Assembly (NCBI GenBank): GCA_902800025.1
Contig: CADCDA010000008.1
Span: forward strand, 1 to 64,000
Length of the DNA stretch: 64,000 nt
Reading direction: 5' to 3'
Origin: an uncultured Erysipelotrichaceae bacterium
Lineage (GTDB): Bacteria > Bacillota_I > Bacilli_A > RFN20 > CAG-826
Part shown: piece by piece, positions 43,135 through 52,123 of the stretch
How the letters are laid out: each line of letters begins with the position of its first letter
How positions within the stretch are numbered: the stretch's first letter is position 1
Notes under the pieces: model-generated
Told to the model about the DNA's origin: nothing
The model's input: only the letters and a program-made list of their open reading frames with translations
Databases searched by the model: none
Program-made: the position numbers and the translations under genes

Positions 43135-43893
43135 TTATTCATCCTCAAAAATTGGCCATGAATATTGCATCATATATTCACCACGATACATCCTAATTGC
43201 ATCAGGATTATTGTTCTTATATTCATAGGCATCACAGTCAACTTTTGTCACATCGATAAAGCACTCGTTGTGTCTTTTAATGAACACATCGCCAGCGCCT
43301 ACATCCTTAAGTGTTTTTTGAATATCACTTACGAGGTTTCTTAAGTAAGATTTATGATCTTCTTCCCACAAAACAGCGTTGAGTTCGTTAATGTTGATTG
43401 CAGATCCTTCTCTATCGACAAGATAAGCGAATAATTCTTTTGATTTACTATAAGTAAACTTAACTGGTTCTCCGTTAGCGAACACTTCAAAATTCCCAAA
43501 GCATTTGATTTGTAATTGCTTAGTTGGAGTTAACTCAACTGGATATCTTAAACCATTAATCTCTTCATAGACTTTTTCTTCGTTTACTGGCTTTGTAACA
43601 AAACCGGAAGCACGCATTTTCATCGCGTCTAAAGCAAACCTATCATAAGCAGTAACAAAGATAATATTTATTTGAGGATTGATGCTCTTAAGAGCCTTCG
43701 CTAATTGAATACCATTGAGTTTAGGCATTTCAATATCTAAGAAAGCGATGTGAATAGTTTCTTTTTTGTTTTCTTCTAAAGCAGTAAGAGGATTTGTATA
43801 TGAAACAATCTCTGCGCTAGGCAAAACATATTTAACCGAGGCTTCAAGTCTCGCTAATTGAAGTTTTTCATCATCGACTAATAAGATTTTCAT
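43135..43893 (-). CDS. Response regulator with SARP/OmpR-like output domain
   Basis: The protein has about 252 residues from ATG 43893. The receiver domain has VDDEK, the phosphoacceptor Asp53 in AFLDIEMPKLNG, a conserved Thr (FVTAYD) and Lys (VTKPVN). The output domain (about 125-250) begins LQIKCFGNFEVFANGEPV and continues with SKSKELFAYLVDREG, the signature of SARP-like winged helices related to OmpR/PhoB. Such domains bind direct repeats spaced 10-11 bp. The 11-bp direct repeats just downstream (43042-43059) fit. It follows the histidine kinase gene by 7 bp. Confidence 0.92.
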   Translation of the reverse strand: MKILLVDDEKLQLARLEASVKYVLPSAEIVSYTNPLTALEENKKETIHIAFLDIEMPKLNGIQLAKALKSINPQINIIFVTAYDRFALDAMKMRASGFVTKPVNEEKVYEEINGLRYPVELTPTKQLQIKCFGNFEVFANGEPVKFTYSKSKELFAYLVDREGSAININELNAVLWEEDHKSYLRNLVSDIQKTLKDVGAGDVFIKRHNECFIDVTKVDCDAYEYKNNNPDAIRMYRGEYMMQYSWPIFEDE

Positions 43894-43900
43894 ATGCACT

Positions 43901-45163
43901 CTACTTATTAAATGTTACAACCATCGTTGTACCTTTATCAATAACACTATAAATATTTAACTCTCCGTTGCACATCGAAGAGAGACGATATTTAACATTA
44001 TTTAGCCCAATATGATTGTTGTCAGTTGGGTCTAAATTATTCAAGTCAAATCCCACTCCATCATCTTCAATTTCTACATAATACGCTTTTTCATCTTCGT
44101 AGGTTTTAATTGAAATAGTACCACCTTCAAGTTTTTGTAAAATCCCATGTTTAACAGCGTTTTCCACTAATGGTTGAATGGATAATGGAGGAACTAAAAA
44201 GTCCACTACTTTGATATCATAGTTAACAGATAATCTTTCATCAAATCTCATCTTTTCTAATGAAAGATAGGTTTCAATGTGTCTTAATTCTTCCTTAAAA
44301 TTAATCAATCCAGTTTTAGTCAAAGAAGATAAGTTTGCCCTTAAATATTCAGTAAATTCATCAAGCGCTTTTTGAGCTTTATCAGGATCAATTTTGATAA
44401 GTGTAGAAATTGAGGCAAGGGTGTTATAAATAAAATGAGGTTGAATTTGAGACATCATTAATTTAATCTCAGCTTCTTTACTTCTTTTAGCCTCATTAGC
44501 GAGTTCAACATTTTTTCTAACGTTAACAAATAAAAACAAAATCTCAATCGAAATAACAATTGATAGATACGCAATTGCATAACCTGGAAGAAGATTTTGT
44601 AACACGATTGCAACTAGAGGTAATAAGCAATAAAAAGAGAACGCTATTTTTTGAGTTAAATTAAGTTTCCTGTTAAGAACAGTGATGATGAAAACAACGG
44701 CAAGAGCGACGAATTGATATCCTTGTGATAGGAACATCAATTTTGCTCTTGTATAAACACCATTAACTGAATAGAAGAACATGTGGTTAAAGATATTAAC
44801 AATATCTAAAACAATAAAGATCGCTAATAGTCCCAAGATTACTATCGTTGTTATATCTTTAATTTTCTCGTTAATTGTGACAAACGATATCGCATAGAAG
44901 AACAATAAAAGCACTTCCATGTTATTCATGACATAAAATATTGAATAGAAACAAATAATTAAATTGTCGCTTGTGTAATTAGCTTTCACCAAAGTGAATG
45001 ATAAATATGTCGCAAAGTGAACTGCGGTGAAGACAATGAAAATAAGAAGATTTTTTTCATCTTTTCTTTTGTTCTTCTTCAAAATCAAATCAACCGTGTG
45101 TATTAAAAGCAGCAATATTCCAATAATACATACTGCTGCATTAAAAGCACTTTTTGAATCCAT
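43901..45163 (-). CDS. LytS-like membrane sensor histidine kinase
   Basis: The protein has about 420 residues from ATG 45163. Seven or so membrane helices fill residues 1-210 and are followed by a His_kinase (PF06580) domain with the phosphoacceptor in QIQPHFIYNTLASI, then LEKMRFDERL, PLSIQPLVENAVKHGI and a HATPase_c with DDGVGFD and GIGLNN-like HIGLNNVKYRL. It forms a two-component pair with the downstream response regulator. I prefer ATG 45163 because a TAGAAT box lies seven bases upstream; ORF codons before it overlap that box. The signal is unknown, but peptides from the adjacent system are plausible. Confidence 0.9.
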   Translation of the reverse strand: MDSKSAFNAAVCIIGILLLLIHTVDLILKKNKRKDEKNLLIFIVFTAVHFATYLSFTLVKANYTSDNLIICFYSIFYVMNNMEVLLLFFYAISFVTINEKIKDITTIVILGLLAIFIVLDIVNIFNHMFFYSVNGVYTRAKLMFLSQGYQFVALAVVFIITVLNRKLNLTQKIAFSFYCLLPLVAIVLQNLLPGYAIAYLSIVISIEILFLFVNVRKNVELANEAKRSKEAEIKLMMSQIQPHFIYNTLASISTLIKIDPDKAQKALDEFTEYLRANLSSLTKTGLINFKEELRHIETYLSLEKMRFDERLSVNYDIKVVDFLVPPLSIQPLVENAVKHGILQKLEGGTISIKTYEDEKAYYVEIEDDGVGFDLNNLDPTDNNHIGLNNVKYRLSSMCNGELNIYSVIDKGTTMVVTFNK

Positions 45164-45254
45164 ATAGAATATTCTATATATAAACACTTCTTTTTACAAT
45201 TTATCTTTGTTCTATATTTTAGTTATTTTTGTTTAAACAAAGATTGGATAAATA

Positions 45255-45279
45255 AAAACGCCCACTACTTGGACGCTTA
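45255..45279 (-). terminator. Terminator of the acyltransferase gene
   Basis: On the minus strand GCGTCC pairs with GGGCGT (with G-U pairs) just after the stop codon and is followed by TTTTTATTT. Confidence 0.55.
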
Positions 45280-46128
45280 GAACAATGAGTTCTTCTCTTC
45301 AACATGATATTTTGGTAGAGACTCTCTGACTTTTTCATTGGTGGCTTCATCAAGGCCCAAAAGATTCATCATTTCAATTCGAGAGCGATTCATTAAATCA
45401 CTAATTCTCTCCCTAACATCTAATGAAGTATTAGGCATTAATGGCTCTCCAATAATTAAAGTAGCGTTTGGATGTTTTTTAAAAATTTTATAAATAAAGT
45501 TGTTTGGACGGTATTTGACTACCATTGGAAGTATTGGCATTTCTTCTTCAACCGCTAATTTAAAGACTCCGTTTCTAAACTGTCTAATAGCTGGATAAAA
45601 AGCCCAACAAGCAGCTTCAGGAAAAACATGTAGCCATTTGCCTTCTTTAACAACTTCTCTCATTGCTTCATAAGCATAATTCATTCCTTTATAGGAATAA
45701 GTTGGTAAAACAATTCCACCCGCATGACGATAGAAGTCACCGCTTTTACCTTCGGCTCCTTCTTGCCACATCGGGAATTCCGCAAAATGGAAAAAGCGAC
45801 TTGTCATAACAAATAAAACATCCCATTCTGTCGTATGATTACAAATTGTAATCATTCCTTTCTTTCCTGCTATGCGTTTATATTTACGAATGTTCCCTTT
45901 TCCTCTGATTCGTAAAAGATAACGAACATAACACGCTGGTTTAACAATCAAAAGGATAACAACTCTAAATAAGAATTGAATGAACTTGTTTTTTGGATCT
46001 TTTAAACGATAAGGAAAATTCTCGTCATAGACATAGTCATGAACCTTTTCGTTTTTTATCATATGCACAAAATCCTTATCTGGATATTTCAAAGAAGGAT
46101 CATGGATGTATACATTTGGCTCGCTCAT
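45277..46128 (-). CDS. PlsC-type lysophospholipid acyltransferase
   Basis: This 283-residue acyltransferase has the catalytic NHTTEWD (HX4D) motif, a later FPEAACW block and a final PMVVKY region, as in 1-acylglycerol-3-phosphate acyltransferases. A hydrophobic segment (FLFRVVILLIVKPACYVRYLL) before the motif likely anchors it to the membrane. A TAAAAT box about 11 bp before ATG without a ribosome site suggests a leaderless mRNA. It appears to be a single-gene unit. Whether it is the main PlsC or a specialised acyltransferase cannot be told. Confidence 0.85.
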   Translation of the reverse strand: MSEPNVYIHDPSLKYPDKDFVHMIKNEKVHDYVYDENFPYRLKDPKNKFIQFLFRVVILLIVKPACYVRYLLRIRGKGNIRKYKRIAGKKGMITICNHTTEWDVLFVMTSRFFHFAEFPMWQEGAEGKSGDFYRHAGGIVLPTYSYKGMNYAYEAMREVVKEGKWLHVFPEAACWAFYPAIRQFRNGVFKLAVEEEMPILPMVVKYRPNNFIYKIFKKHPNATLIIGEPLMPNTSLDVRERISDLMNRSRIEMMNLLGLDEATNEKVRESLPKYHVEEKNSLF

Positions 46129-46173
46129 ATTTTGCTATTTTATCATTTCCACTATAAAACGAACAACAATCGA

Positions 46174-48210
46174 TTATGCTTTTGTAATCGTATATGAGAA
46201 GGAGCGATTTGTTGGGTGAATCATAAATTTGATTGAATCACCAATAGACACTCCTTTTATAACTATACTAGCAAGAAAGTGTTCATCGTCCGTCTCATTA
46301 GAATGAATTAAAACATGGTCATTTGTGCTTAAAATACCAAAGTAACCTGAGGCCCAATCGCCAGCAATTCCTTTTCGGAAATTAAACGAAATTTCATTTT
46401 CACTCATAAATCCACCTTCGCAAAGTTTAACGTCAAATTCTATTTCATAAGAACCCGGGTTACTAACTGACGGCTTAAGCATAAATTCACTTGCTTCGCT
46501 AATATCTGAATAGTAGTTTCCATATAAGTTATTAAAATCACCAGCAAGGTAATAATTCTCAAAATCTATATCAAGAGGTGAATCGATATCAAATCCTTCT
46601 TGTTCTGGTGGAACAGGTGGCTCCTCTTGTTTATTTAAACTTGCTAATTTCTTAGCGATATAACTTGAGAAGGAGATGTTATCTTCTCCACCGTTAATAT
46701 CGAATGTTTCATTTTTATAAGTTTCTTTTGCAATGTTAAAGAATCTAGTAAATGTGTCATTTTTCACCCAACTAGATTTTGAAATAAGTTCAATATATTG
46801 CTTATATGTATCTAAACATCCATTACTGCTACTAGAAAGGATAGTTTTGTTAAATAATGGGTTTCTTATATTGTTTCCAGATACATCTTTATTACTTAGA
46901 GGTGTTAAATTTTCATTAGAAGAAAAGGTAATTCCCTTTTCCCAAGTATGACCAATTCCAAAACATCGATCATTATCAATTGGCACGACAATCATCTTTC
47001 CATCGGTGCGTCTAAAATACATCATGTAATTGTTATAGTTATATCTAAAACTATCTGGGTTTCCTAAATAGAAACCAACAGCTTCTTCAATACCGAGATA
47101 ATCCATATCTACTTTTTGTGCGATTTGAGAATATGTTCCATTATTTAATGTACCCACCATCTCTTTAAAAAGAGTGTCATCATAATTTGAATCGGTATTT
47201 GTCTTTCTTTCATAAGTTGGGTAAACCATTCCATAAATATCAGTTTTTACTCCAACGCGATTACGCTGGATAGATTCAAGAGTTAAATCTCCTCCACCAT
47301 TATAAGAATAGCCATCTCCAGCTCCATATGTTGTTTTGTAATAATCACCATATTTCTTTTTGTTAACTCCATATGTTCCAGACTTCTCTTCATCCCAGTT
47401 AGTAATATTGATATATATTTCATTTTCCGAGAATGATCTTTTAATAATCGATTTTGAAGTTTGCTCATACATAAAGCATAGTCCAAAATCAGTTACTTCA
47501 CTTCCTACTTTAATTTTTAAAGTAGATAGTCCAACTGATTGAACGATAATGCCAGCGCTTTTATACATATAGCTTCCATAGATTTCTTTGATATGGGTTA
47601 TATCAGAATTACGATTCCATTTAAAATCCAATCCACTCAACCCTAAAAATTCACGATCTTTATACTCTTCGTTTCCGTGAGCGGTAATAAAGTCACTACT
47701 ATACATCTCTGTATCAGTAAATGTTTCGTCAAAAGAAATCTTATAGTGATTATGAGGATTTAGTTTTCCTTCTTTAAAAATTTCTTCTCTAGAAGTATTG
47801 CCTTTTTGTCTTATACCAACATTTTCAAATTCCCAGGTAAATACATTATCCCCATTAGTGAGATTAAGAGTGAATTTCTTCGCTAAATGGTAGATTTCTG
47901 ACTTATGTCCGTATCTTTTATCATTTTCGATCTTGTCTAACTCTTCTTTATCGGCCTCAATTAAAACTTCAACTTTGTTGTTGAGATTGAATAGATCTTT
48001 ATAAGTAACTTCTTCTTTAGTCGCTCTTATTTCATATCCATAATATGGTTCGTATAGTGTTCCCTTTTTAATTGGCTCAGTATCAGTTGGATCTTGTGGG
48101 TCAGTCGGATCGGTTGGATTCTGAGGAATAACACTGCCAGAATTTAACGAACATCCGGTAGATAAAGACGCAAGGAAGATAAGCGATAAAAGCAAACGAT
48201 TCATTTTCAT
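46174..48210 (-). CDS. CotH-family lipoprotein
   Basis: This 678-residue protein has a lipoprotein signal (SLIFLASLSTGC, Cys20). A Thr/Pro/Asp-rich linker (PTDPTDPQDPTDTEP) follows. A CotH-like domain at about 70-520 has GIRQKGNTSR, LDFKWN, EIYGSYMYKSAGI and the acidic PIDNDRCFG. CotH proteins are atypical secreted protein kinases, and the DND segment matches their metal-binding region. A C-terminal beta-rich domain comes after a second Pro-rich linker. This form is surface-anchored rather than spore-coat. The start has a weak AAGAGAG ribosome site. Confidence 0.8.
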   Translation of the reverse strand: MKMNRLLLSLIFLASLSTGCSLNSGSVIPQNPTDPTDPQDPTDTEPIKKGTLYEPYYGYEIRATKEEVTYKDLFNLNNKVEVLIEADKEELDKIENDKRYGHKSEIYHLAKKFTLNLTNGDNVFTWEFENVGIRQKGNTSREEIFKEGKLNPHNHYKISFDETFTDTEMYSSDFITAHGNEEYKDREFLGLSGLDFKWNRNSDITHIKEIYGSYMYKSAGIIVQSVGLSTLKIKVGSEVTDFGLCFMYEQTSKSIIKRSFSENEIYINITNWDEEKSGTYGVNKKKYGDYYKTTYGAGDGYSYNGGGDLTLESIQRNRVGVKTDIYGMVYPTYERKTNTDSNYDDTLFKEMVGTLNNGTYSQIAQKVDMDYLGIEEAVGFYLGNPDSFRYNYNNYMMYFRRTDGKMIVVPIDNDRCFGIGHTWEKGITFSSNENLTPLSNKDVSGNNIRNPLFNKTILSSSSNGCLDTYKQYIELISKSSWVKNDTFTRFFNIAKETYKNETFDINGGEDNISFSSYIAKKLASLNKQEEPPVPPEQEGFDIDSPLDIDFENYYLAGDFNNLYGNYYSDISEASEFMLKPSVSNPGSYEIEFDVKLCEGGFMSENEISFNFRKGIAGDWASGYFGILSTNDHVLIHSNETDDEHFLASIVIKGVSIGDSIKFMIHPTNRSFSYTITKA

Positions 48211-48279
48211 AAAAGTTTCTCTCTTTGACTATATTTTATCTTAATAAAAGTTTAAATAATATGATAAGATTACCATAAC

Positions 48280-49359
48280 ATGAAAAAAGAACTAAGTTTG
48301 CTATTACTTCTCCCTTTATTTGTTGGGTGTGCCTCGACAAATGGAACAGCTCCATCTTCACAAAATGGATATTTTAAACAGTTTGAAGAACAAGTCGAAG
48401 TAGCGGAAAGAGAATACACTTTTATCGAGTTATACGATGGGAGTTTAAATAGGTTTCAGGTCAGCTTTATTTACGACCTTCATTTTGGTTATTCCTTAAG
48501 AATTGCTGAATATGATTTATTCGATTGGTATCACGCACCAAATGAAGGAGTATTTGCTAATGACTATGAAAGTATTACTTTTGAATTTAGTGATCTATCA
48601 TCAAGCGATTTATTTAAAAGGGGTGAATACACTCTTTATCATTCACTTGTGAATGGGAATGATTCGTTTAAATTAAAAGCGGTTGATAAAGAATATCCTT
48701 TAACCACCGCTAAAAAAGATGCTCCAGTTCATATAAACGGAAATCTTGTTGGGACATTTCTTTATGAAGATAAGTTTTCAATCACTTCACAAGTGTCAAC
48801 TAAAGAAGAGGGATTGAAGTCCACCATTTCGTTAACTGAAGGAGACAAAGAATTCACGACATCAAATCTCGTATTTAATGATGCCTCTGTTTCATTTACC
48901 ACAACAGGTAGTCAAGATGGAGAATATATAAAAGACGGGGGTTCTTACACGTTTTCCTATAACGAGAATAACGAAACTTGGAAACTCGTCAGTGGTAGCA
49001 ACGAATATAATCTAACAAAGAAGGATGAAGAAAAACCAACTAAAGAAGGCTACTTCTATAACAATTTAGTTAAGATATCAAACGCACATGTTGTTATTGA
49101 TATTCTTAATGAGCTCGGAGAAGAAAGAAGACAAGTATTACTATCCGAACTAGATCCAGGAGGAAAGGCTAACTTTGCCGCTTTCTTACTAATTAGTAAT
49201 AATGGAGAATCATTAGTGAATGAACAATCGTTATCAGGTAAACTCATCTTCACAAGTGATGCCTCAATTGAATTAAGGCATTCAACAATAAATAACGTAG
49301 ATAAATTTGAATTATATCGTAATAATCAGCTCCTATATGATGATTTAGTTATTGCATAA
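48280..49359 (+). CDS. Lipoprotein of unknown function
   Basis: This 359-residue protein has a clear lipoprotein signal (MKKELSLLLLLPLFVGC, Cys17), then a Ser/Asn linker and a beta-rich body without a family I recognise. Similar segments recur (GEYTLYHSLVNGNDSFKLKA, GSYTFSYNENNETWKLVSG, LRHSTINNVDKFELYRNN), suggesting three related beta units ending in 'x-x-x-W/F-KL'. It diverges from the CotH-like gene. A TAAGAT/TATGAT box lies just upstream of ATG with no ribosome site. Probably a surface binding or structural protein. Confidence 0.7.
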   Translation: MKKELSLLLLLPLFVGCASTNGTAPSSQNGYFKQFEEQVEVAEREYTFIELYDGSLNRFQVSFIYDLHFGYSLRIAEYDLFDWYHAPNEGVFANDYESITFEFSDLSSSDLFKRGEYTLYHSLVNGNDSFKLKAVDKEYPLTTAKKDAPVHINGNLVGTFLYEDKFSITSQVSTKEEGLKSTISLTEGDKEFTTSNLVFNDASVSFTTTGSQDGEYIKDGGSYTFSYNENNETWKLVSGSNEYNLTKKDEEKPTKEGYFYNNLVKISNAHVVIDILNELGEERRQVLLSELDPGGKANFAAFLLISNNGESLVNEQSLSGKLIFTSDASIELRHSTINNVDKFELYRNNQLLYDDLVIA

Positions 49360-49370
49360 AGAAAACAAAA

Positions 49371-49394
49371 ACAGCAGAATTCCTGCTGTTTTTA
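49371..49394. terminator. Bidirectional terminator
   Basis: ACAGCAG and CTGCTGT form a 7-bp stem, with AAAA on the left and TTTT on the right, between convergent genes. Confidence 0.85.
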
Positions 49395-49407
49395 ATTGAT
49401 TAATCAA

Positions 49408-50154
49408 TTAACGATGGTCGTTAAGAATATTAATACTAATCGCTCCAGTTTCTTGTTCGAGCTTAGAAATGAATTCCGCGGCTCTTGATTCACCATTATG
49501 GAATTGAACTTGGAAGAAGAATTGAATAACATTATTCGCTCCTTCTGCGCTGACGAGTTCACTTGATAATGGATGAACATTACAATCAAATTCTCTAGAG
49601 ACTTCTAATACTTTAGATAAGACTGGTTTATCGCTTGAGGCGGTGAGAACAAGTAATAAGTTTTTCTTGTTGATTTTGAATTCCAATCTTCTAAAGATTG
49701 TTAAGACGATTCCGACAACTGTTGTTGCGATAACAGCGATAATGAAGTTGAATGAGCCACAAGCAATACCGATAGCCATGACAATCCAAATCGTTCCTGC
49801 GGTTGTTAATCCTTTAACACCACTATTACGTTGGAAAATCGCACCAGCGCCTAAGAAACCAACACCAGTGATAATTTGAGCGGCTAAACGAGCAACGTCT
49901 CTCTTTTCACCAAATAAAGCTGGGAAACCATAAATTGAAATAATCATGATGATGCAAGAACCAACACCGACTAAGAGGTGGGTTCTTAAACCAGCACTTC
50001 TTCCTCTCCATTCTCTTTCGATGCCGATAACGCCGCAAAGAACAACAGACAAGAAAATAGCAATTAAAACAAGAACGAGGTTACCGACTGGCCAACCATC
50101 AACTTGCCAGTTATTTAAAAGTTCTGCTAATTTTTGATCAAAGGTAGTAAGCAT
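49408..50154 (-). CDS. MgtC/SapB family membrane protein
   Basis: This 248-residue protein has four helices in the first 150 residues and a C-terminal ACT-like soluble domain. Family signatures include GVIGIEREWRGRSAGLRTH, GVGFLGAGAIF and GLTTAGTIWIV. MgtC-type proteins are linked to magnesium limitation and control of membrane energetics; those without a virulence context have unclear roles. AAGGAG precedes ATG at normal spacing. The gene is monocistronic. Confidence 0.92.
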   Translation of the reverse strand: MLTTFDQKLAELLNNWQVDGWPVGNLVLVLIAIFLSVVLCGVIGIEREWRGRSAGLRTHLLVGVGSCIIMIISIYGFPALFGEKRDVARLAAQIITGVGFLGAGAIFQRNSGVKGLTTAGTIWIVMAIGIACGSFNFIIAVIATTVVGIVLTIFRRLEFKINKKNLLLVLTASSDKPVLSKVLEVSREFDCNVHPLSSELVSAEGANNVIQFFFQVQFHNGESRAAEFISKLEQETGAISINILNDHR

Positions 50155-50204
50155 TTTATCACTCCTTCTAATTATTATAATAATTTACTGCAATAAATTA
50201 AAGA

Positions 50205-50597
50205 CTATTCATCCTCACTGTCATTATTTGCAGCCACTATTCCAAGGATACCGCCTATTAAATAGAAGAGGTTAAAACTGAAAATACCGGAGAGAAGAAT
50301 AATGATATGAGGTGTAGTATTTCCTGTTTTTTTGATTAATGAATGTCTAGCGTATATAACAACTCCAATTAAAGCAAGATGAACAGCTAATTCAACACCA
50401 ATGACAATAAGAGCGATTAAAAGCGCTTCTCTAACATATTCAACTGTATGCTGTGTGTCCGTAGCAATACTTTCAAGGATAGATTGTGGGACGCTATAAG
50501 CAACCGCAAATATCACAACTAAAACAGCTAAAATGATTGACGCAATGATATTGAATACAAATCCAATTGAATAGAGCAATTTTGATCCACTTTTCAT
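50205..50597 (-). CDS. Small four-helix membrane protein
   Basis: This 130-residue protein has hydrophobic helices at about 10-32, 60-82 and 95-120, an unhydrophobic loop and an acidic tail (NNDSEDE). It resembles small DUF4064-like membrane proteins, but I cannot name the family with confidence. It is the third gene of an operon with the GNAT and ASCH genes (2 bp gaps). Confidence 0.6.
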   Translation of the reverse strand: MKSGSKLLYSIGFVFNIIASIILAVLVVIFAVAYSVPQSILESIATDTQHTVEYVREALLIALIVIGVELAVHLALIGVVIYARHSLIKKTGNTTPHIIILLSGIFSFNLFYLIGGILGIVAANNDSEDE

Positions 50598-50599
50598 TT

Positions 50600-50944
50600 T
50601 TATTTCTCCTTTATGATGTTAATCTCAATCGCAATAACACCAAACTTTTTGATATTTTCATCAGTGTAAAACTGATTCATATCATGATAATCTGCTTCAT
50701 CGTCTTTATGATATCCTAATCTATTTTTAGGATAAGCAGCGTAGAGCTCTTTAAATGTTTTAAAACGATGTAAGCCAACTACTTCAACTAAAACAGTCTT
50801 TTGAGTGACATTATTAATAAATATAATTTGATCACCGATAGAAAGTTTCTTTCTCTCTTCAGTTAGAAGTCTCATTTCAACGTCTTTTCTTCCGGTGACA
50901 ATTCCATTGAATGGAACTGGGTTAAGATGCATTTCAAATAGCAT
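50600..50944 (-). CDS. ASCH-domain protein
   Basis: This 114-residue protein has the ASCH fold signature: PFNGIVTGRKDVEMRL, then KLSIGDQIIFIN and VEVVGLHRFKTFKELY. ASCH domains bind RNA or modified nucleosides, and some hydrolyse N4-acetylcytidine. It is the middle gene of a three-gene operon and starts 2 bp after the GNAT gene. The proximity to an acetyltransferase-like gene could be meaningful, but no direct link can be shown. Confidence 0.85.
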   Translation of the reverse strand: MLFEMHLNPVPFNGIVTGRKDVEMRLLTEERKKLSIGDQIIFINNVTQKTVLVEVVGLHRFKTFKELYAAYPKNRLGYHKDDEADYHDMNQFYTDENIKKFGVIAIEINIIKEK

Positions 50945-50946
50945 AA

Positions 50947-52080
50947 TTAAAAGTACTTCCTATAAGTTTGTCTCTTACAACGTAATGTTTTTCCCATGAA
51001 CTGCCATGTGTTAAGCATTTTAAGGTTTGTAGTAAGAGTTGGATCAAGGAAAATATCATCAAGTTTATCTTCCTTAGCGTTTTTAATAAACTTCGTCGCA
51101 ATTAAAGCGTGCACACCACTATTACGATAATCTGGATCAACGCCAATAAGAGCGAGTTCCACCTTTCTTGGATTTCTTTTTGCTTTCAAAATCCCTGGAA
51201 TCGCTAAATATAAATTACCTCTAGCTTTTCTAATCGCGTCTCCAACATATGGTAAACCAACACCAAAGGCAACAACATCATCATCTTTATTAACAATAAG
51301 AGAAAAATATTTTTGATTTAATAAAGTCGCAAAAGTATTAAGAATCGACTTTTTTTGTCGATCATCAAAAGGAATGAAGTTATCGAGTTCAGCATAGCTT
51401 CTGTTATAACATTTAAAGAATTTTTCTGCATAAAGCTTCACGCATTTAGCGGGTTTAAATTTATCAGCAACATCTGCATAGCCACGATTTTTAAGCATTT
51501 CTGCAATCTTTGGGAATCTCGGGTCAGTGTCATATGGATCTAAACGATTTTCAACCCATTCGCTTTCCTTTTCATATCCTTCAAGTTTTGCAAAATGTTC
51601 CGCGTAATATGGATACGAATATGCAGTCGCGTAAGATGAGAATTCATCATAACCAAAAGTTAATAACCCTTCTCTATCCGCATCATCAAATCCCCATGGT
51701 CCTTGAATGAATTCAAGGCCTTTAGATTTTCCATATTCAATAACTGCGTTTAGAAGTGCCTTAGTCACTTCGATATCATCAATCATATCGATACGAGAAA
51801 ATCTAATTGCTTTCTCATTGTTTTTACCATTTGAATCATGGGCGATAATACCGGCAATTCTTCCTGCTAGTTTGCCATCTTTATACGCTAAGAAGCATTT
51901 AATTTCACTATTACCTAGCGATAAATTTTTCTTTTTATTTGTAATAGTCATCTCATCTTGAGATAAAGATGGGACATATAATTTTGAATCTTTATATAAA
52001 TCCAAAGGAAACTTGACGAATTGCTTCATTTGTTTCCTATTTTTTACTTCTACTATTTCTATCATATTCTTTCCAATCAT
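50947..52080 (-). CDS. GNAT-like acetyltransferase (YghO-like)
   Basis: The protein has 372-377 residues. It matches the large GNAT-related YghO type: KQFVKFPLDLYKDSKLYVP near the start, FLAYKDGKLAGRIAGI, GPWGFDDADREGLL, and a C-terminal region VELALIGVDPDYRNSGVHALIATKFI typical of acetyl-CoA binding. The start may be ATG 52080, or ATG 52065 with GGAAAG five bases upstream. It leads an operon with ASCH and membrane protein genes. Substrate unknown. Confidence 0.8.
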   Translation of the reverse strand: MIGKNMIEIVEVKNRKQMKQFVKFPLDLYKDSKLYVPSLSQDEMTITNKKKNLSLGNSEIKCFLAYKDGKLAGRIAGIIAHDSNGKNNEKAIRFSRIDMIDDIEVTKALLNAVIEYGKSKGLEFIQGPWGFDDADREGLLTFGYDEFSSYATAYSYPYYAEHFAKLEGYEKESEWVENRLDPYDTDPRFPKIAEMLKNRGYADVADKFKPAKCVKLYAEKFFKCYNRSYAELDNFIPFDDRQKKSILNTFATLLNQKYFSLIVNKDDDVVAFGVGLPYVGDAIRKARGNLYLAIPGILKAKRNPRKVELALIGVDPDYRNSGVHALIATKFIKNAKEDKLDDIFLDPTLTTNLKMLNTWQFMGKTLRCKRQTYRKYF

Positions 52081-52123
52081 TCCGCAATATAATACTCTAA
52101 CTTTTCTAAAAAGAAAATAGACG

